This document shows, one piece after another, positions 42,919-51,473 of a DNA stretch of 64,000 bases. Origin of the DNA: Streptosporangiaceae bacterium NEAU-GS5. Its GTDB lineage: Bacteria; Actinomycetota; Actinomycetes; Streptosporangiales; Streptosporangiaceae. Each line of letters opens with the position of its first letter. The first letter of the stretch is position 1. The stretch spans positions 620,001 to 684,000 of the forward strand of contig JAGFNW010000001.1 of NCBI GenBank assembly GCA_017592665.1. Direction: 5' to 3'. A program made the translations under genes and the position numbers. The notes beneath the pieces are model-generated. The model made no database searches and had not been told where the DNA came from. It saw only the letters and a program-made list of their open reading frames with translations.

Positions 42919-43455
42919 TTAATTGCAGTCGTCTTTCACCACCCCGAGGTTCATTTGGTAGATCCTGCCGTCTTCGATATCGAACACATATTTAGCCTTC
43001 GGCTTGCCGCCGACCTTGAGAATGCCCTGGCCGCTGAGCTTGTCGAACTTGATCTTGGGATAGATCTTCTTCAGCTTCGCCTTCGTGGTGCCGAGACCGA
43101 CACCCTGAGGGGTGCGCTCCTTGGCCGCCACGACGATCCCGATGACCCCCAGCTTCTTGGAGGTGAAGACCCCCCTGTCCGGGTGCTTCTTCCACTCCCA
43201 CAGGCTGCACTTCCCGTTCTCCGTCACGGCCTCGTGGGTGATTTTCCCGGTGGCCTTGACCTTTTTCAGGCTCATTCCGAGCTTGATGCCGTCGAAACCT
43301 CTCGGCCCGAATGTGCCCTTGGCCTGAGCCGTCGTGGACGTCGTTTGCGTCGCGGTGGCGGTGCCCGCCTGAGCGGCCCCCGCACCCACTCCCGCGACGA
43401 TCAACGCACTTCCGACCACTGCATAACCGACTCGCGACAGAAATGACTTCTGCAC
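42919..43455 (-). CDS. Secreted protein of a tandem paralog pair, copy B
   Basis: This 178-aa protein has a GTG start at 43455 after AAGGGGGG. The signal peptide (KSFLSRVGYAVVGSALIVAG) resembles that of copy A, then GTFGPRGFDGIKLGMSLKKVKATGKIT, CSLWEWKKHPDRGVFTSKK and KDDCN at the end. The separation from copy A is 117 bp and each copy has its own ribosome binding site, so they may be co-transcribed. Sequence divergence is spread evenly, indicating an old duplication kept by selection rather than a recent one. Function unknown. Confidence 0.8.
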   Translation of the reverse strand: MQKSFLSRVGYAVVGSALIVAGVGAGAAQAGTATATQTTSTTAQAKGTFGPRGFDGIKLGMSLKKVKATGKITHEAVTENGKCSLWEWKKHPDRGVFTSKKLGVIGIVVAAKERTPQGVGLGTTKAKLKKIYPKIKFDKLSGQGILKVGGKPKAKYVFDIEDGRIYQMNLGVVKDDCN

Positions 43456-43625
43456 GTCCCGGCCCCCCTTTCTCGTTGAATATCCCCCTACCGGGCGAAG
43501 GCCCGGCTCAGAAGCATCACCACCCGGTGTGGAAGCGGCGTGGAATGGGGTGGAGCGCCCATGGAACGAGTGCGGACGGGCCGGGCGCACCAGGGATGCC
43601 GGCAGGTCAGAAGGGCGGCCAGGCT

Positions 43626-44735
43626 TTAACCAATGCCGGCGAAGAAGGCGCGGAGGTCGGCGGCGAGAGCCGCGGGCTGGTCCATGGCGAGGAAATGGTG
43701 GGCCGGCGGATTGTCCTCGGGCCAATGGACGATGGTGTTGTGCCGTTCGGCGAGGCGGCGGATGCCCGGCGGGCCGCTGTAGACACCGGTCGGCACGGCC
43801 TTCTGCCCCTTCGGCCAGCCGAGGCCGCCGGCCGTGTCATACATGGGCCACGACGACGAGCCGAAGGTGCCGGTGAACCAGTAGACGCTGAGGTTGGTCA
43901 GGAACAGGTCGCGGTCGATGGCCTCATCCAGCGGTCTGCCGCCGGCGTTGAACTCGTGGAACTTCTGGGTCATCCACGCCAGCGCGGCGAGCGGAGAGTC
44001 GTGCCAGCCGTACGCGAAAGTCTGCGGCGCGGCGCGGAGCAGCGCGTGATGGTCGACGCCGGTCGTCCAGTCCTGGCTCATCATCGCCGCGTATCCGGCT
44101 TGCTCGTCCTCTGTCATCTCGGGAAGGTCGTCCTGGGTCGGGAAGCCCAGCCCACTGATGACATAGACGCCGACGACATGGTCGGGAGCGATCGCGGCCA
44201 CCTCCGGCGCGATGTAGGCGCCGAGGTCGCCGCCCTGCGTGCCGTACCGCTCATAACCGAGGCGGCGCATCAATTCGGCCCACACCCGGGCCGTACGCGC
44301 GACACTCCACCCGGGCTCGGATGGCGCCGCGCCGAATCCGAAACCGGGGACGGACGGCGCGACCACGTGAAATCCCTGCTCGGTGAGCGGGCCGATGAGG
44401 CGGGCGAACTCCACGATCGAGTTGGGCCAGCCGTGGGACAGGATCAGCGGCAGCGCGTTCGGCTGGGGCGATCGGGCGTGGATGAAGTGCACGTCCAGCC
44501 CGTCGATCGTGGTGACGTGCTGCGGGAAGTCGTTCAGCCGGGCCTGGGCGGCCGGCCAGTCGTAGCCGGTGCGCCAGTATTCGGCCAGGTCTTTGAGGTA
44601 ATCCACGGGTACGCCTCGGCTCCAGCCGGGCCCCGGCAGCTGCGCCGTCCAGCGCGCCCCGACCAGACGTTTGCGCAGGTCGTCCTGGTCTGCCGGCGGG
44701 ATGTCGATGCGGAACGGTCGGATGTCTTCGCTCAT
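43626..44735 (-). CDS. Epoxide hydrolase family protein
   Basis: This 369-aa alpha/beta hydrolase has an N-terminal epoxide-hydrolase (EHN) segment (IRPFRIDIPPADQDDLRKRL, about 5-24). The oxyanion motif is HGWPNS at about 101-106 and the nucleophile is Asp170 in GTQGGDLGAY. The cap domain and NTIVHWPEDNPPAHHF, which supplies the charge-relay His, follow. The ATG at 44735 has the clean start; an in-frame ATG seven codons upstream is less favoured. It is the microsomal (EPHX1-like) type frequent in actinomycetes and used on lipid epoxides or xenobiotics. Divergent from a WYL regulator whose operator-like repeat lies between them. Confidence 0.9.
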   Translation of the reverse strand: MSEDIRPFRIDIPPADQDDLRKRLVGARWTAQLPGPGWSRGVPVDYLKDLAEYWRTGYDWPAAQARLNDFPQHVTTIDGLDVHFIHARSPQPNALPLILSHGWPNSIVEFARLIGPLTEQGFHVVAPSVPGFGFGAAPSEPGWSVARTARVWAELMRRLGYERYGTQGGDLGAYIAPEVAAIAPDHVVGVYVISGLGFPTQDDLPEMTEDEQAGYAAMMSQDWTTGVDHHALLRAAPQTFAYGWHDSPLAALAWMTQKFHEFNAGGRPLDEAIDRDLFLTNLSVYWFTGTFGSSSWPMYDTAGGLGWPKGQKAVPTGVYSGPPGIRRLAERHNTIVHWPEDNPPAHHFLAMDQPAALAADLRAFFAGIG

Positions 44736-44746
44736 GGGATCCACGC

Positions 44747-44776
44747 TAGGACCCATCTAGGTCGGATCCTGTCCTA
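44747..44776. promoter_or_regulatory. Inverted repeat in the epoxide hydrolase / WYL intergenic region
   Basis: TAGGAC (44747-44752) and GTCCTA (44771-44776) are inverted with an 18-bp spacer, which itself contains related words (CTAGGTCGGATCCTG). The pair lies in the 63-bp region between divergent genes, so it is a probable operator for the adjacent WYL-family regulator. Confidence 0.45.
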
Positions 44777-44798
44777 CTTCTGCGGCATCCTGGAGCAC

Positions 44799-45872
44799 AT
44801 GAGCGATCCCTCGGCGCGGCTGCTGAGCCTGCTGTCGTTGCTGCAGACCCCGCGCGAATGGCCGGGCAGTGAGCTGGCCACGCGCCTCGGCGTCAGCGCC
44901 CGCACGGTCCGCCGCGACATCGAGCGGCTGCGCGACCTCGGCTATCCAGTGGAGGCCACGATGGGCGCCGAGGGCGGCTACCGCCTGGTCGCCGGCGCGG
45001 CCATGCCGCCGCTCCTGCTCGACGACGGCGAGGCGGTGGCCATCGCCGTCGGCCTCCGCATCGCGTCCGGGCACGCCGTCGAGGGCATCGACGAGGCGTC
45101 GGTGCGCGCGCTGGCCAAACTCGAGCGCGTCCTGCCCAGCCGCCTGCGCCACCGCGTCTCCGCCCTCGGCGCCGCGACCGTCCCCCTGCTCACGGGGTAC
45201 GGCCCGGCCGTCGACCCCGCCACCCTGACCGCCCTCGCCACCGCCATCGCCGCCCGCGAACGCCTGCGCTTCACCTACCACGCCCCCGCCCCCCACCCCA
45301 CACATGCCGCCCGCCCCACAGGTGCCGCCGCCTGCCCCACACCCAGCCCGCACCCCGCGCCCGACGCCCACGCCGCGCCCAGGCGTCGCCCCGCGCCCGA
45401 CGGCGAGGCGACCCGGCGCTTGGGCGAGCCGCACCACCTGGTCGCGGCCGGCCGCCGCTGGTATCTGCTCGCCTTCGACCTCGACCGCGCCGACTGGCGC
45501 GTCTTCCGCGTCGACCGCATCGCCGAGGTCTCACCCACCGGTGTGCGCTTCGCTCCCCGCGAGCTACCCGCCCCCGACCCGGCCGAATACGTCGCACGCA
45601 GGCTCTACTCCCTCGCCCCCACCTACCGCGCCGTCGCCACCCTCCACGCCCCCGCCGACGACATCCTCCGCGCCTGGGGCACGTCCATCGGCGAGGTGAC
45701 GCCCCTCGACGACCACACCTGCCACGTCGTCAGCCACGCCGACACCCTCGAGTGGCTCGCCTTCCGTCTGACCCTCCCCGGCTGCGACTTCGAAGTCCAC
45801 GACCCCCCCGAACTCGCCGCCTACCTCCACAACCTCGCCACCCGGGCCCTCCGCGCCACCGCCAAGCGGTGA
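44799..45872 (+). CDS. HTH-type WYL-domain transcriptional regulator
   Basis: This 357-aa protein has an N-terminal DeoR-like winged helix (SARLLSLLSLLQTPREWPGSELATRLGVSARTVRRDIERLRDLGYPV, about 5-51), a central linker, and a WYL domain with RWYLLAFDLDRADWRVFRVDRI (about 222-243) plus a C-terminal WCX extension. A Pro/His/Ala-rich insert of about 45 residues (HAPAPHPTHAARPTG...) splits the usual WYL segment after FTYHAPA. It should regulate the divergent epoxide hydrolase gene and itself. The insert is unusual for the family and is likely unstructured. Confidence 0.9.
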   Translation: MSDPSARLLSLLSLLQTPREWPGSELATRLGVSARTVRRDIERLRDLGYPVEATMGAEGGYRLVAGAAMPPLLLDDGEAVAIAVGLRIASGHAVEGIDEASVRALAKLERVLPSRLRHRVSALGAATVPLLTGYGPAVDPATLTALATAIAARERLRFTYHAPAPHPTHAARPTGAAACPTPSPHPAPDAHAAPRRRPAPDGEATRRLGEPHHLVAAGRRWYLLAFDLDRADWRVFRVDRIAEVSPTGVRFAPRELPAPDPAEYVARRLYSLAPTYRAVATLHAPADDILRAWGTSIGEVTPLDDHTCHVVSHADTLEWLAFRLTLPGCDFEVHDPPELAAYLHNLATRALRATAKR

Positions 45873-45970
45873 AATCCCTCTCGCCAAATGATCAGATAGA
45901 CCGAGACTAGAGATCGCGTACAACCAGGGGCTGTCTTCTCTAGGCTGTCCCCGGAGGGAGGTGGCGGCCG

Positions 45971-46696
45971 ATGGAGACGCGCCGGGGCAGTGCGCATGGC
46001 CTGATCGGCGATTTCCGGTACATCACTCCTCTCTACACCAAGGGGCAGGCCGCCGATCTGATCGATGTGCCGCGTCAGTCCTTCCGTAACTGGGCCGTGG
46101 GATACGCGTACAAGCGGATGGATGGCGTAGTCGTGGCGGCCGAGCCTTTGGTGACCACGGCGGGCGCGCACGGACCGACTGTCCCCTTCGTCGGCCTCGC
46201 CGAGGCGTACATGCTCGCCGCGTTCCGCAGTGCGCAAGTGCCCATGCAGCGGATCCGGCCTGCCATTCGCTGGCTGGAGGAGAACATCGGACTTGGTCAG
46301 GCGTTGGCCAGCGAGCGGCTGATGACCGATGGCGCCGAGGTGTTGTGGGACTTCCGGGAGCGGACGGATGATCCGGCGGAGCGTGAGGCGGTTGATGGCC
46401 TTGTCGTCGTTCGCAGGGGCGGTCAGCAGGTGTTTCGTCCGGTCGTACGTGACTATCTTCGGCGAGTCACTTACCAGGACGGGTGGATGAAAATGATCCA
46501 TCTGCCGCAATACGAGCGGGTGGACGTGACCGTTGACCCATGGATCAACGGTGGTCAGCCGACCATCGCCCGCCGCGGGATACGCGTAGCGGATGTGCTC
46601 AGCCGTGTCAGAGCTGGTGAAGACCGACACGATGTCGCCGACGACTACGACCTCCATCTGAACGAGGTCGATGCGCTCGTCTCCCGGGCCGCCTAG
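45971..46696 (+). CDS. VapB45-like DUF433 antitoxin
   Basis: This 241-aa protein starts at the ATG after GGAGGGAGGTGG. It combines an N-terminal merR/HTH-like region (YTKGQAADLIDVPRQSFRNWAVGY, about 22-45) with a C-terminal DUF433 segment (PWINGGQPTIARRGIRVADVLSRVRAGEDRHDVADDYDL, about 192-230). Length and layout match Rv2018/VapB45 of M. tuberculosis (about 239 aa). Antitoxins of this kind bind their own promoter and the toxin. It is followed after 9 bp by the PIN-like toxin gene. Confidence 0.88.
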   Translation: METRRGSAHGLIGDFRYITPLYTKGQAADLIDVPRQSFRNWAVGYAYKRMDGVVVAAEPLVTTAGAHGPTVPFVGLAEAYMLAAFRSAQVPMQRIRPAIRWLEENIGLGQALASERLMTDGAEVLWDFRERTDDPAEREAVDGLVVVRRGGQQVFRPVVRDYLRRVTYQDGWMKMIHLPQYERVDVTVDPWINGGQPTIARRGIRVADVLSRVRAGEDRHDVADDYDLHLNEVDALVSRAA

Positions 46697-46705
46697 GAGA
46701 GGCCA

Positions 46706-47149
46706 ATGGCAGGCGAGGCGGCAGAGGCTGGGCTGAATTTCTTCCTCGACCGAGGCTTAGGCTCAAGGATCGTGCCCAATGCCCTGCGTGATGCTGGTTG
46801 GGTCGTGGAGACAATGGATGAGCGCTATGGAAAGGACGACTCACAGCGCATCGAGGACACTCAATGGATCGAGGAGGCCACTCTCCGCGGCGACATCCTG
46901 CTGTGCAAGGATCTAGCGATCACTCGCAATCCCGTTGAAGCTCAAGTCATTTTCATGAGTGGCGCCCGCGTCTTCGCGATGTCCAATGCCGGCATGATTG
47001 GCAGGGACATGGCCGACATCTTCCTGACCAACGAGCTCAAGATCGTCCAAGCCATTCAGCGAGTCAGCGAACCGTTCGTCTTCGCCGTAGGCCCCAATGG
47101 CCTCAGACGCGCTCGATTGCGTTATCCGGACCAAGCCCTCGAGCCCTGA
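46706..47149 (+). CDS. VapC45-like PIN-domain toxin
   Basis: This 147-aa protein is related to Rv2019/VapC45 (about 138 aa). LNFFLDRGLGSRIVPNALRDAGWVVETMDERYG contains the N-terminal acidic residue of the PIN-like fold, and DILLCKDLAITRNPVE contributes a second acidic cluster. PIN toxins are Mg2+-dependent ribonucleases that cut specific RNAs. The pair is at the edge of a gene-poor, lower-GC stretch, in line with accessory origin. Neutralisation by the upstream DUF433 protein is expected from family knowledge, and not shown. Confidence 0.88.
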   Translation: MAGEAAEAGLNFFLDRGLGSRIVPNALRDAGWVVETMDERYGKDDSQRIEDTQWIEEATLRGDILLCKDLAITRNPVEAQVIFMSGARVFAMSNAGMIGRDMADIFLTNELKIVQAIQRVSEPFVFAVGPNGLRRARLRYPDQALEP

Positions 47150-47765
47150 GCCTCTCACGACCCAGGCTGATGGGACGTCGCTCGCCGACCTAATCGGGGG
47201 TGTCTCCAAGGTCAGGGTCTGGCAGGGCCCATTGACAGCGGCCGGGATAGACGCTGATGAACTGTCACCTGCGCGTAGCCCACGGATGCGTCAACTGACG
47301 CCTACCGCCCCATAACTCTGGACTCCCAGGTGGCGGCGGAGAAAATTCGACTCTAAGCGAACAGGAGCGCAAAGAGCGCCTTCCCGATATTGGACGCCTC
47401 CTTGCGGAACCGCTCGTCGATGCGTTGGAGGATATTTGCGCGATCCCCGTTCCTTTTCGGCGGGATCGAACATACGCAGTCGGCTTCGAGGTGTGACGAT
47501 ATCCGTCTGGGCGAAGGCGCTGGGGCTGGATCGTGATCTCTTCGCCGAGACGCAACCGGCCTCCAGGTTGATCGTTTGATGAGACGCGATCTCGAGGCTG
47601 CCGAGCAGGGTGGACGCGTTCGCCCACCAGTCCAGCCGGCAGCGGTCCTCGAAGCGACCGATGCACGCCATCCTCCAGGGTGGGGCACATCTGCCGTGGC
47701 GGGCGGTCGGTCCTCAACATCGTCAACCGGACAGTAGCGAGCTTGGGCGAAGGCGTGAAACGTGA
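47150..47765. other. Gene-poor region containing decayed coding sequence
   Basis: This 616-bp stretch separates the toxin gene from a leftward wHTH-nuclease gene. On the minus strand, the frame near 47671-47420 (DRCRLDWWANASTLLGSLEI, then ASHQTINLEAGCVSAK) and another frame near 47450-47353 (GDRANILQRIDERFRKEASN, then IGKALFALLFA) each look protein-like but are in different phases, suggesting a frameshifted remnant. The remainder has no credible open frame. Confidence 0.4.
47353..47671 (-). pseudogene. Probable frameshifted gene remnant
   Basis: Two adjacent minus-strand frames look coding: an upstream part in one phase (about 80 residues) and a downstream part ending in KALFALLFA in another phase. 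A single frameshift near 47450 would join them. The family is not recognised. It may be a leftover from the accessory element that brought the toxin-antitoxin pair. Limits approximate. Confidence 0.3.
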
Positions 47766-48413
47766 TCAGGCGGGCCCAAGCGTGGTGATCGTTGACCGGT
47801 CATCCCGGTCGACGAGCATCACCACCAGGTTCAGTCGCTGTCTGGCAAGCGGCGGCAGGCGCTCGGCTAAACGGCGGTACTGCGGGTGATCAGGCAGGGC
47901 GAGCCCATAGCTTGCGCTCGGATCACGCAGTCGCTGGACCAGTTCGCCGAGGGCTCCGATGAAGTAGTTGACCTGTTGGGCAGGATTGGCCGCTTCGCCT
48001 TTGGCTTCCAAATACAGATGCTCGTGCCCGCGGTGGGCCTCTATATCGATGCCGTGGTCACGTCCCCAAGCGACGGTGACGCTCCACCCGCTGGCTTCCA
48101 AGTACTTCTGCACCGCCAGCTTGACGGAATCTTCCGTCAGCAGACTGGTGGGACGACGGGCCTGAATCGTCGTGCTGTCAGATGAGGTTGTCGCGGGTGT
48201 ATCAGGAGCGGAGGGCGCATCCGCCACGAGGATGTTAACGATCTTCCCGTCAGGACCTGGTTTCCGGGCTATCAGCCCATCGGCCTCGAGTCGTCGGCAG
48301 ACCTGGTTGATTGTTTGACGCTGCGAGGCGTTCAGCCGAAACGCGAGAACGTCATCGTCGAGCGGCCGGCTGGATGTCCGTAGCGCTTCGATGACGCGTT
48401 CCGCCCAAGACAT
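47766..48413 (-). CDS. Winged-helix protein with PD-(D/E)XK nuclease-like domain
   Basis: This 215-aa protein takes the ATG at 48413 (MSWAERVIEALRTSSRPL); longer in-frame starts read as non-coding. Residues 1-60 look like a winged helix-turn-helix (LDDDVLAFRLNASQRQTINQVCRRLEADGLIARKPG). After a Ser/Thr-rich linker, residues about 100-215 contain the core of a PD-(D/E)XK fold: GRDHGIDIEAHRGHEHLYLEAKGE, that is Asp, then EAK with Glu and Lys in the expected spacing. The function could be a restriction or repair endonuclease-like protein, or an effector with a degraded active site. The divergent neighbour is a HEAT-repeat protein. Specificity unknown. Confidence 0.7.
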   Translation of the reverse strand: MSWAERVIEALRTSSRPLDDDVLAFRLNASQRQTINQVCRRLEADGLIARKPGPDGKIVNILVADAPSAPDTPATTSSDSTTIQARRPTSLLTEDSVKLAVQKYLEASGWSVTVAWGRDHGIDIEAHRGHEHLYLEAKGEAANPAQQVNYFIGALGELVQRLRDPSASYGLALPDHPQYRRLAERLPPLARQRLNLVVMLVDRDDRSTITTLGPA

Positions 48414-48724
48414 CTTCACGAGCACACGGTAATGACTACCGTTGTGAATTGGCCAGGTCGCGCAAGAGGCATGCATCCGATCCAGGGGCGGCGCCATCCA
48501 CGGGCGCCGCCGATTCCTCGGACGCCAAGTACGGCCGAGACCCTTACCACTGCGCGAATCGCGTCGGGCACGTATGCCTTTGACCGGCGGCCGGAGGATG
48601 ATCCCTCGGCTGCCGTATCCGCGGCGGTGCTGCACGCCATAAATCGCTCGTCCACATGAGGGATGGAGAGGATCCTCAAGTCTCGGCGGCCCGAGCGGCC
48701 GGCGCGTTGAACAAGGGGAGGGTC
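48414..48724. other. Intergenic region between the nuclease-like and HEAT-repeat genes
   Basis: This 311-bp divergent region holds presumed promoters. A plus-strand frame 48432-48659 overlaps a possible upstream start of the HEAT gene by ATGA, but it lacks conserved features and its third-position GC content (about 69% over the ATG-to-stop part) is lower than that of real genes around it. No inverted repeats of note were found. Confidence 0.4.
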
Positions 48725-50329
48725 GTGATCGACAGCATTGGACGAAAGCTGTTGCGGCGGCTCCGCGCCCGCGCCGACGATCTCGGCGTGCCAGCGCCCC
48801 TGTCCCGCGACCACCTGCCCGTCCAGCCGACCGCGCGGCAACTCCGCGACGCCGCAGCCGCCATCACGTCCCCTGGTGGCCGCAACGCCGATGAGCTGGC
48901 CGGTCTTCTTCTCGCCGTTGACCGCGACGGCGACCCCGAGCTGCTGGCCAGTGCCGAGCAACTGCTGCGGCAGGCATCTCCCCGTGTGTGGCTCATGCTC
49001 GATGCGGCGACGCGCCGTGCGTGGTGGGAGGCTCCGCGCTGGTCGGCGGCCGCGGTGCAGCGGCTGTCGAGCGGGGAGTCCTCGCCGCTGGGGCTCGCGG
49101 TCGCCGCCTTTCACCCCGACGGCCACGTCCGTGAAGCCGCCGTGGGGTATCTGGCCGAGCTCCACGACACCCTGGCGATGCCCGCGCTGACGCTACGGGC
49201 CGCGGACTGGGTGCCGCAGGTGCGTGACCGTGCCCGGTCGGCGCTCGAGCACCGCCTCGCCGAGCCCTCGGCTGCAGAGCTGGTGGCGGCCGCGGCGGTT
49301 GCCTTCACCCTGAGGGAACGGCGCGAGGGCCGCTGGCTGGCCGACCGCATCGAAGGGGTGTTTCGGGACGGTCCGGTCGAGTTGCTGACCACTGCTCTTG
49401 CCGTCTCGGACTGGCGCACCCGCCGCATCGCGCACCTGGCCGCACTCGCCGCCGGTCGGCTCGACCTGGCACGGATGCTCCACGCCGTCAGACACGACGC
49501 CGACCTGCTGATCCGGATCCGGTGCGCCGAAGCGGCGGTGCGGACCGCGGCCGCCGCCGGAAGCGTCGACCGCGTCCGTCCCTTACTGTCCAGCGGCACG
49601 GCGATGGTACGAGCAGAGGCGATAGACGCGCTGGCCCGCGGGGGCGACATCGCCCCCGCCATCGCCTCGCTTGTCGACGGCAACCCGATCGTGCGGGCCG
49701 TCGCTCAAGCCGCGCTGCGCCGTGCCGGGTCCGACCCGGTGGAACGATACCGGCGCCTGGTCATGCATTCCCTCCCCGCGCCGGCAGTCATCGCCGGCCT
49801 CGGCGAGACCGGGACCGCTGAGGACGCCGAGGTCATCCGGGCCTCGCTCGATCACGCGCAGGCCCGCGGACGAGCAGAGGCCGTACGCGCGCTGCGCCGC
49901 CTGGGCGCCGCCGGCCCGGACACCCTTTTCGCCATGCTCACCGACCCGTCCGGCGCGGTCACCCGGCAGGTCACCATCACGCTGCGCCCCTGGGCCTCCC
50001 GTCTTGACCTGACACGCCTGCGGGAACTCCTCAACGAGAGGAACCCGCAGCACGTCCGCGTGGCCGCCTACCGGTTGCTGCGCGAACGGGACATGTGGAC
50101 GCGGCTGCTCGTGGATCTCGAACTCGTCGCCGATCCGTCTCCATCGATGCGCAGCCGCGCCCGCAACGACATCGCGGCCTGGCTCACACGCGAGGCCGCC
50201 ACTACGTACTCGATGCCGCACGGCCGCACAGCCGACGCGCTCGCACGACAGCTGTGCGACGTCGAGGACGTGCTCGGCCCAGACCGGGTCCGTCTCCTCC
50301 GCTTTCACCTCGGGCTCAAACCTGCATAA
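48725..50329 (+). CDS. HEAT-repeat protein
   Basis: This 534-aa protein starts at the GTG at 48725, preceded by GGGGAGGG; an in-frame ATG at 48656 would add 23 residues and cannot be excluded. The protein is an alpha-helical solenoid of repeated HEAT-like pairs (DGHVREAAVGYLAELHDTLAM; DLLIRIRCAEAAVRTAA; SSGTAMVRAEAIDALARGGD; DGNPIVRAVAQAALRRAGSD). No catalytic domain, signal peptide or TM helix is seen. HEAT proteins act as scaffolds. Divergent from a wHTH-PD-(D/E)XK protein, so the two could form a small nuclease/scaffold pair, but this is only inference. Confidence 0.82.
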   Translation: MIDSIGRKLLRRLRARADDLGVPAPLSRDHLPVQPTARQLRDAAAAITSPGGRNADELAGLLLAVDRDGDPELLASAEQLLRQASPRVWLMLDAATRRAWWEAPRWSAAAVQRLSSGESSPLGLAVAAFHPDGHVREAAVGYLAELHDTLAMPALTLRAADWVPQVRDRARSALEHRLAEPSAAELVAAAAVAFTLRERREGRWLADRIEGVFRDGPVELLTTALAVSDWRTRRIAHLAALAAGRLDLARMLHAVRHDADLLIRIRCAEAAVRTAAAAGSVDRVRPLLSSGTAMVRAEAIDALARGGDIAPAIASLVDGNPIVRAVAQAALRRAGSDPVERYRRLVMHSLPAPAVIAGLGETGTAEDAEVIRASLDHAQARGRAEAVRALRRLGAAGPDTLFAMLTDPSGAVTRQVTITLRPWASRLDLTRLRELLNERNPQHVRVAAYRLLRERDMWTRLLVDLELVADPSPSMRSRARNDIAAWLTREAATTYSMPHGRTADALARQLCDVEDVLGPDRVRLLRFHLGLKPA

Positions 50330-50380
50330 GCACACCGGCCGTCGGCGGGGGAATTCGCCCGGGGGAAGTGCCTCTCGCGG

Positions 50381-50845
50381 TCAGCTGTAGGAGTACGACT
50401 GAACGCTGCAGTTGGTGACCCACGGGCCCGGACTGACCGGGGCGGCGTAGCAGATCCAGTTTGCGTTGACGGTGGAGACGCCGGCGGGGAAACTCACCGT
50501 GCCCCCGCTGCCGTAGAAGTCACCATATTGAGTGCCTGCGCTGCATTTAGCGTAGACCGCGACCGCAGTGTCCCCGCTGGGAATAGCCGCCGAGAACTGG
50601 ATCTTGTGGTTGACCGGGATGGCGACATATGAGCTGACCGGCCCGCCGGTGGAATTGCTGTAGTAATAGATATTCGACGGATACCAGTCGCTCATGTCTC
50701 CGTAGTAGTTGACGCTGCCGCAGTCCACTGTGGCGTTCAGGGTGGTCACGGCGGCGGCGGCCGGCTGCTGGACGGCTACGGCCACCACCACGGTCGTTGC
50801 GAAAGCCGTTGCCAGCGCCCGGTAGGCCAGGTTGCGGGCGGACAT
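50381..50845 (-). CDS. Small secreted protein with tyrosine-rich beta domain
   Basis: This 154-aa protein has a signal peptide (YRALATAFATTVVVAVAVQQ, cleavage near AAAA) and a mature region rich in Tyr, Ser and Gly (NYYGDMSDWYPSNIYYYSNS, VPVSSYVAIPV-like strands) with four Cys (VDCGS, AKCSA, WICYA, TNCSV), suggesting a small disulfide-stabilised beta domain. No family was recognised. The ATG at 50845 is followed by typical positively charged residues. Likely exported; function unknown. Confidence 0.75.
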   Translation of the reverse strand: MSARNLAYRALATAFATTVVVAVAVQQPAAAAVTTLNATVDCGSVNYYGDMSDWYPSNIYYYSNSTGGPVSSYVAIPVNHKIQFSAAIPSGDTAVAVYAKCSAGTQYGDFYGSGGTVSFPAGVSTVNANWICYAAPVSPGPWVTNCSVQSYSYS

Positions 50846-51103
50846 GGAACCTCCTCGTGTGCTCCGACGGTCAGGAATCGGACCGGCCCCGCCGCAAGGC
50901 AGGACCGGAACACCGCGTACCTACGGAATATCTTGCTCAGTCGCTCGCCTGAGAGGGGCCTTCCACGGACGCCTGTGGACAACCCTCACCGAACCCAAAG
51001 CTAGAAGCGTGATCACTATTCGGCGCACGGGACAAGGTCGGACGACGACCAGAACAAAGGTGGTCGCAGACGTCGCCCCGCCGCCACATCCGGCATCCGG
51101 CTG

Positions 51104-51473
51104 TCAACGTCGAGGTTGGATCAGAGCGGCGAGCTCGGTGTCGACGACTTCGGCGGCGTAGGGGGCTGCGTCCGGGGTGATCGGGCGCAGCAGGCCGAAC
51201 ACCTCCATGGACACCAGGCCGTGCAAGTGCACGAACAGATCCAGCCAGACGGCGAGGACCTCCGTAGGCAGCTGCTGTCCGTGCCGTTCGGACCAGGTCT
51301 CGAGCTGTTCGGCGGTTCCTGGTGACAGGCGGGCGGCGCGCCGGCGCAGCGTGTCGGGGTTGAGGCGGCCTTCGCCGTAGGCGCGGGCGAGCAGCCCGAG
51401 GGCGAACCGCCCGATGCGGGTGCCGGGACGGCACTGTTCTCGTTTCTGTTCGATCTGGACGAGAGGGTCCCCC
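51104..51473 (-). pseudogene. Truncated TetR regulator, C-terminal domain only
   Basis: The minus frame from about 51473 down to 51104 encodes a TetR_C-like ligand domain (PLVQIEQKREQCRPGTRIGR, then LARAYGEGRLNPDTLRRRAARL; AVWLDLFVHLHGLVSMEVFGLL). The N-terminal helix-turn-helix expected upstream is missing: that DNA instead encodes the rightward membrane protein starting at 51474, and the overlapping frame there is only its antisense shadow. The regulator has thus lost its DNA-binding half and is probably a pseudogene, a relic of insertion or deletion. The exact break point is near 51470. Confidence 0.6.

Noticed and set aside
47265..47726. 153-codon minus-strand frame in the gene-poor stretch
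   Set aside because: Composition is Arg/Pro/Ser-rich and unlike a protein; two other frames in this stretch look like decayed coding sequence, but this one does not.
48432..48659. 75-codon frame overlapping a possible HEAT-gene start by ATGA
   Set aside because: Third-position GC content is low (about 69% from the internal ATG) compared with real neighbours, the sequence has no conserved features, and the HEAT gene has a better start downstream.
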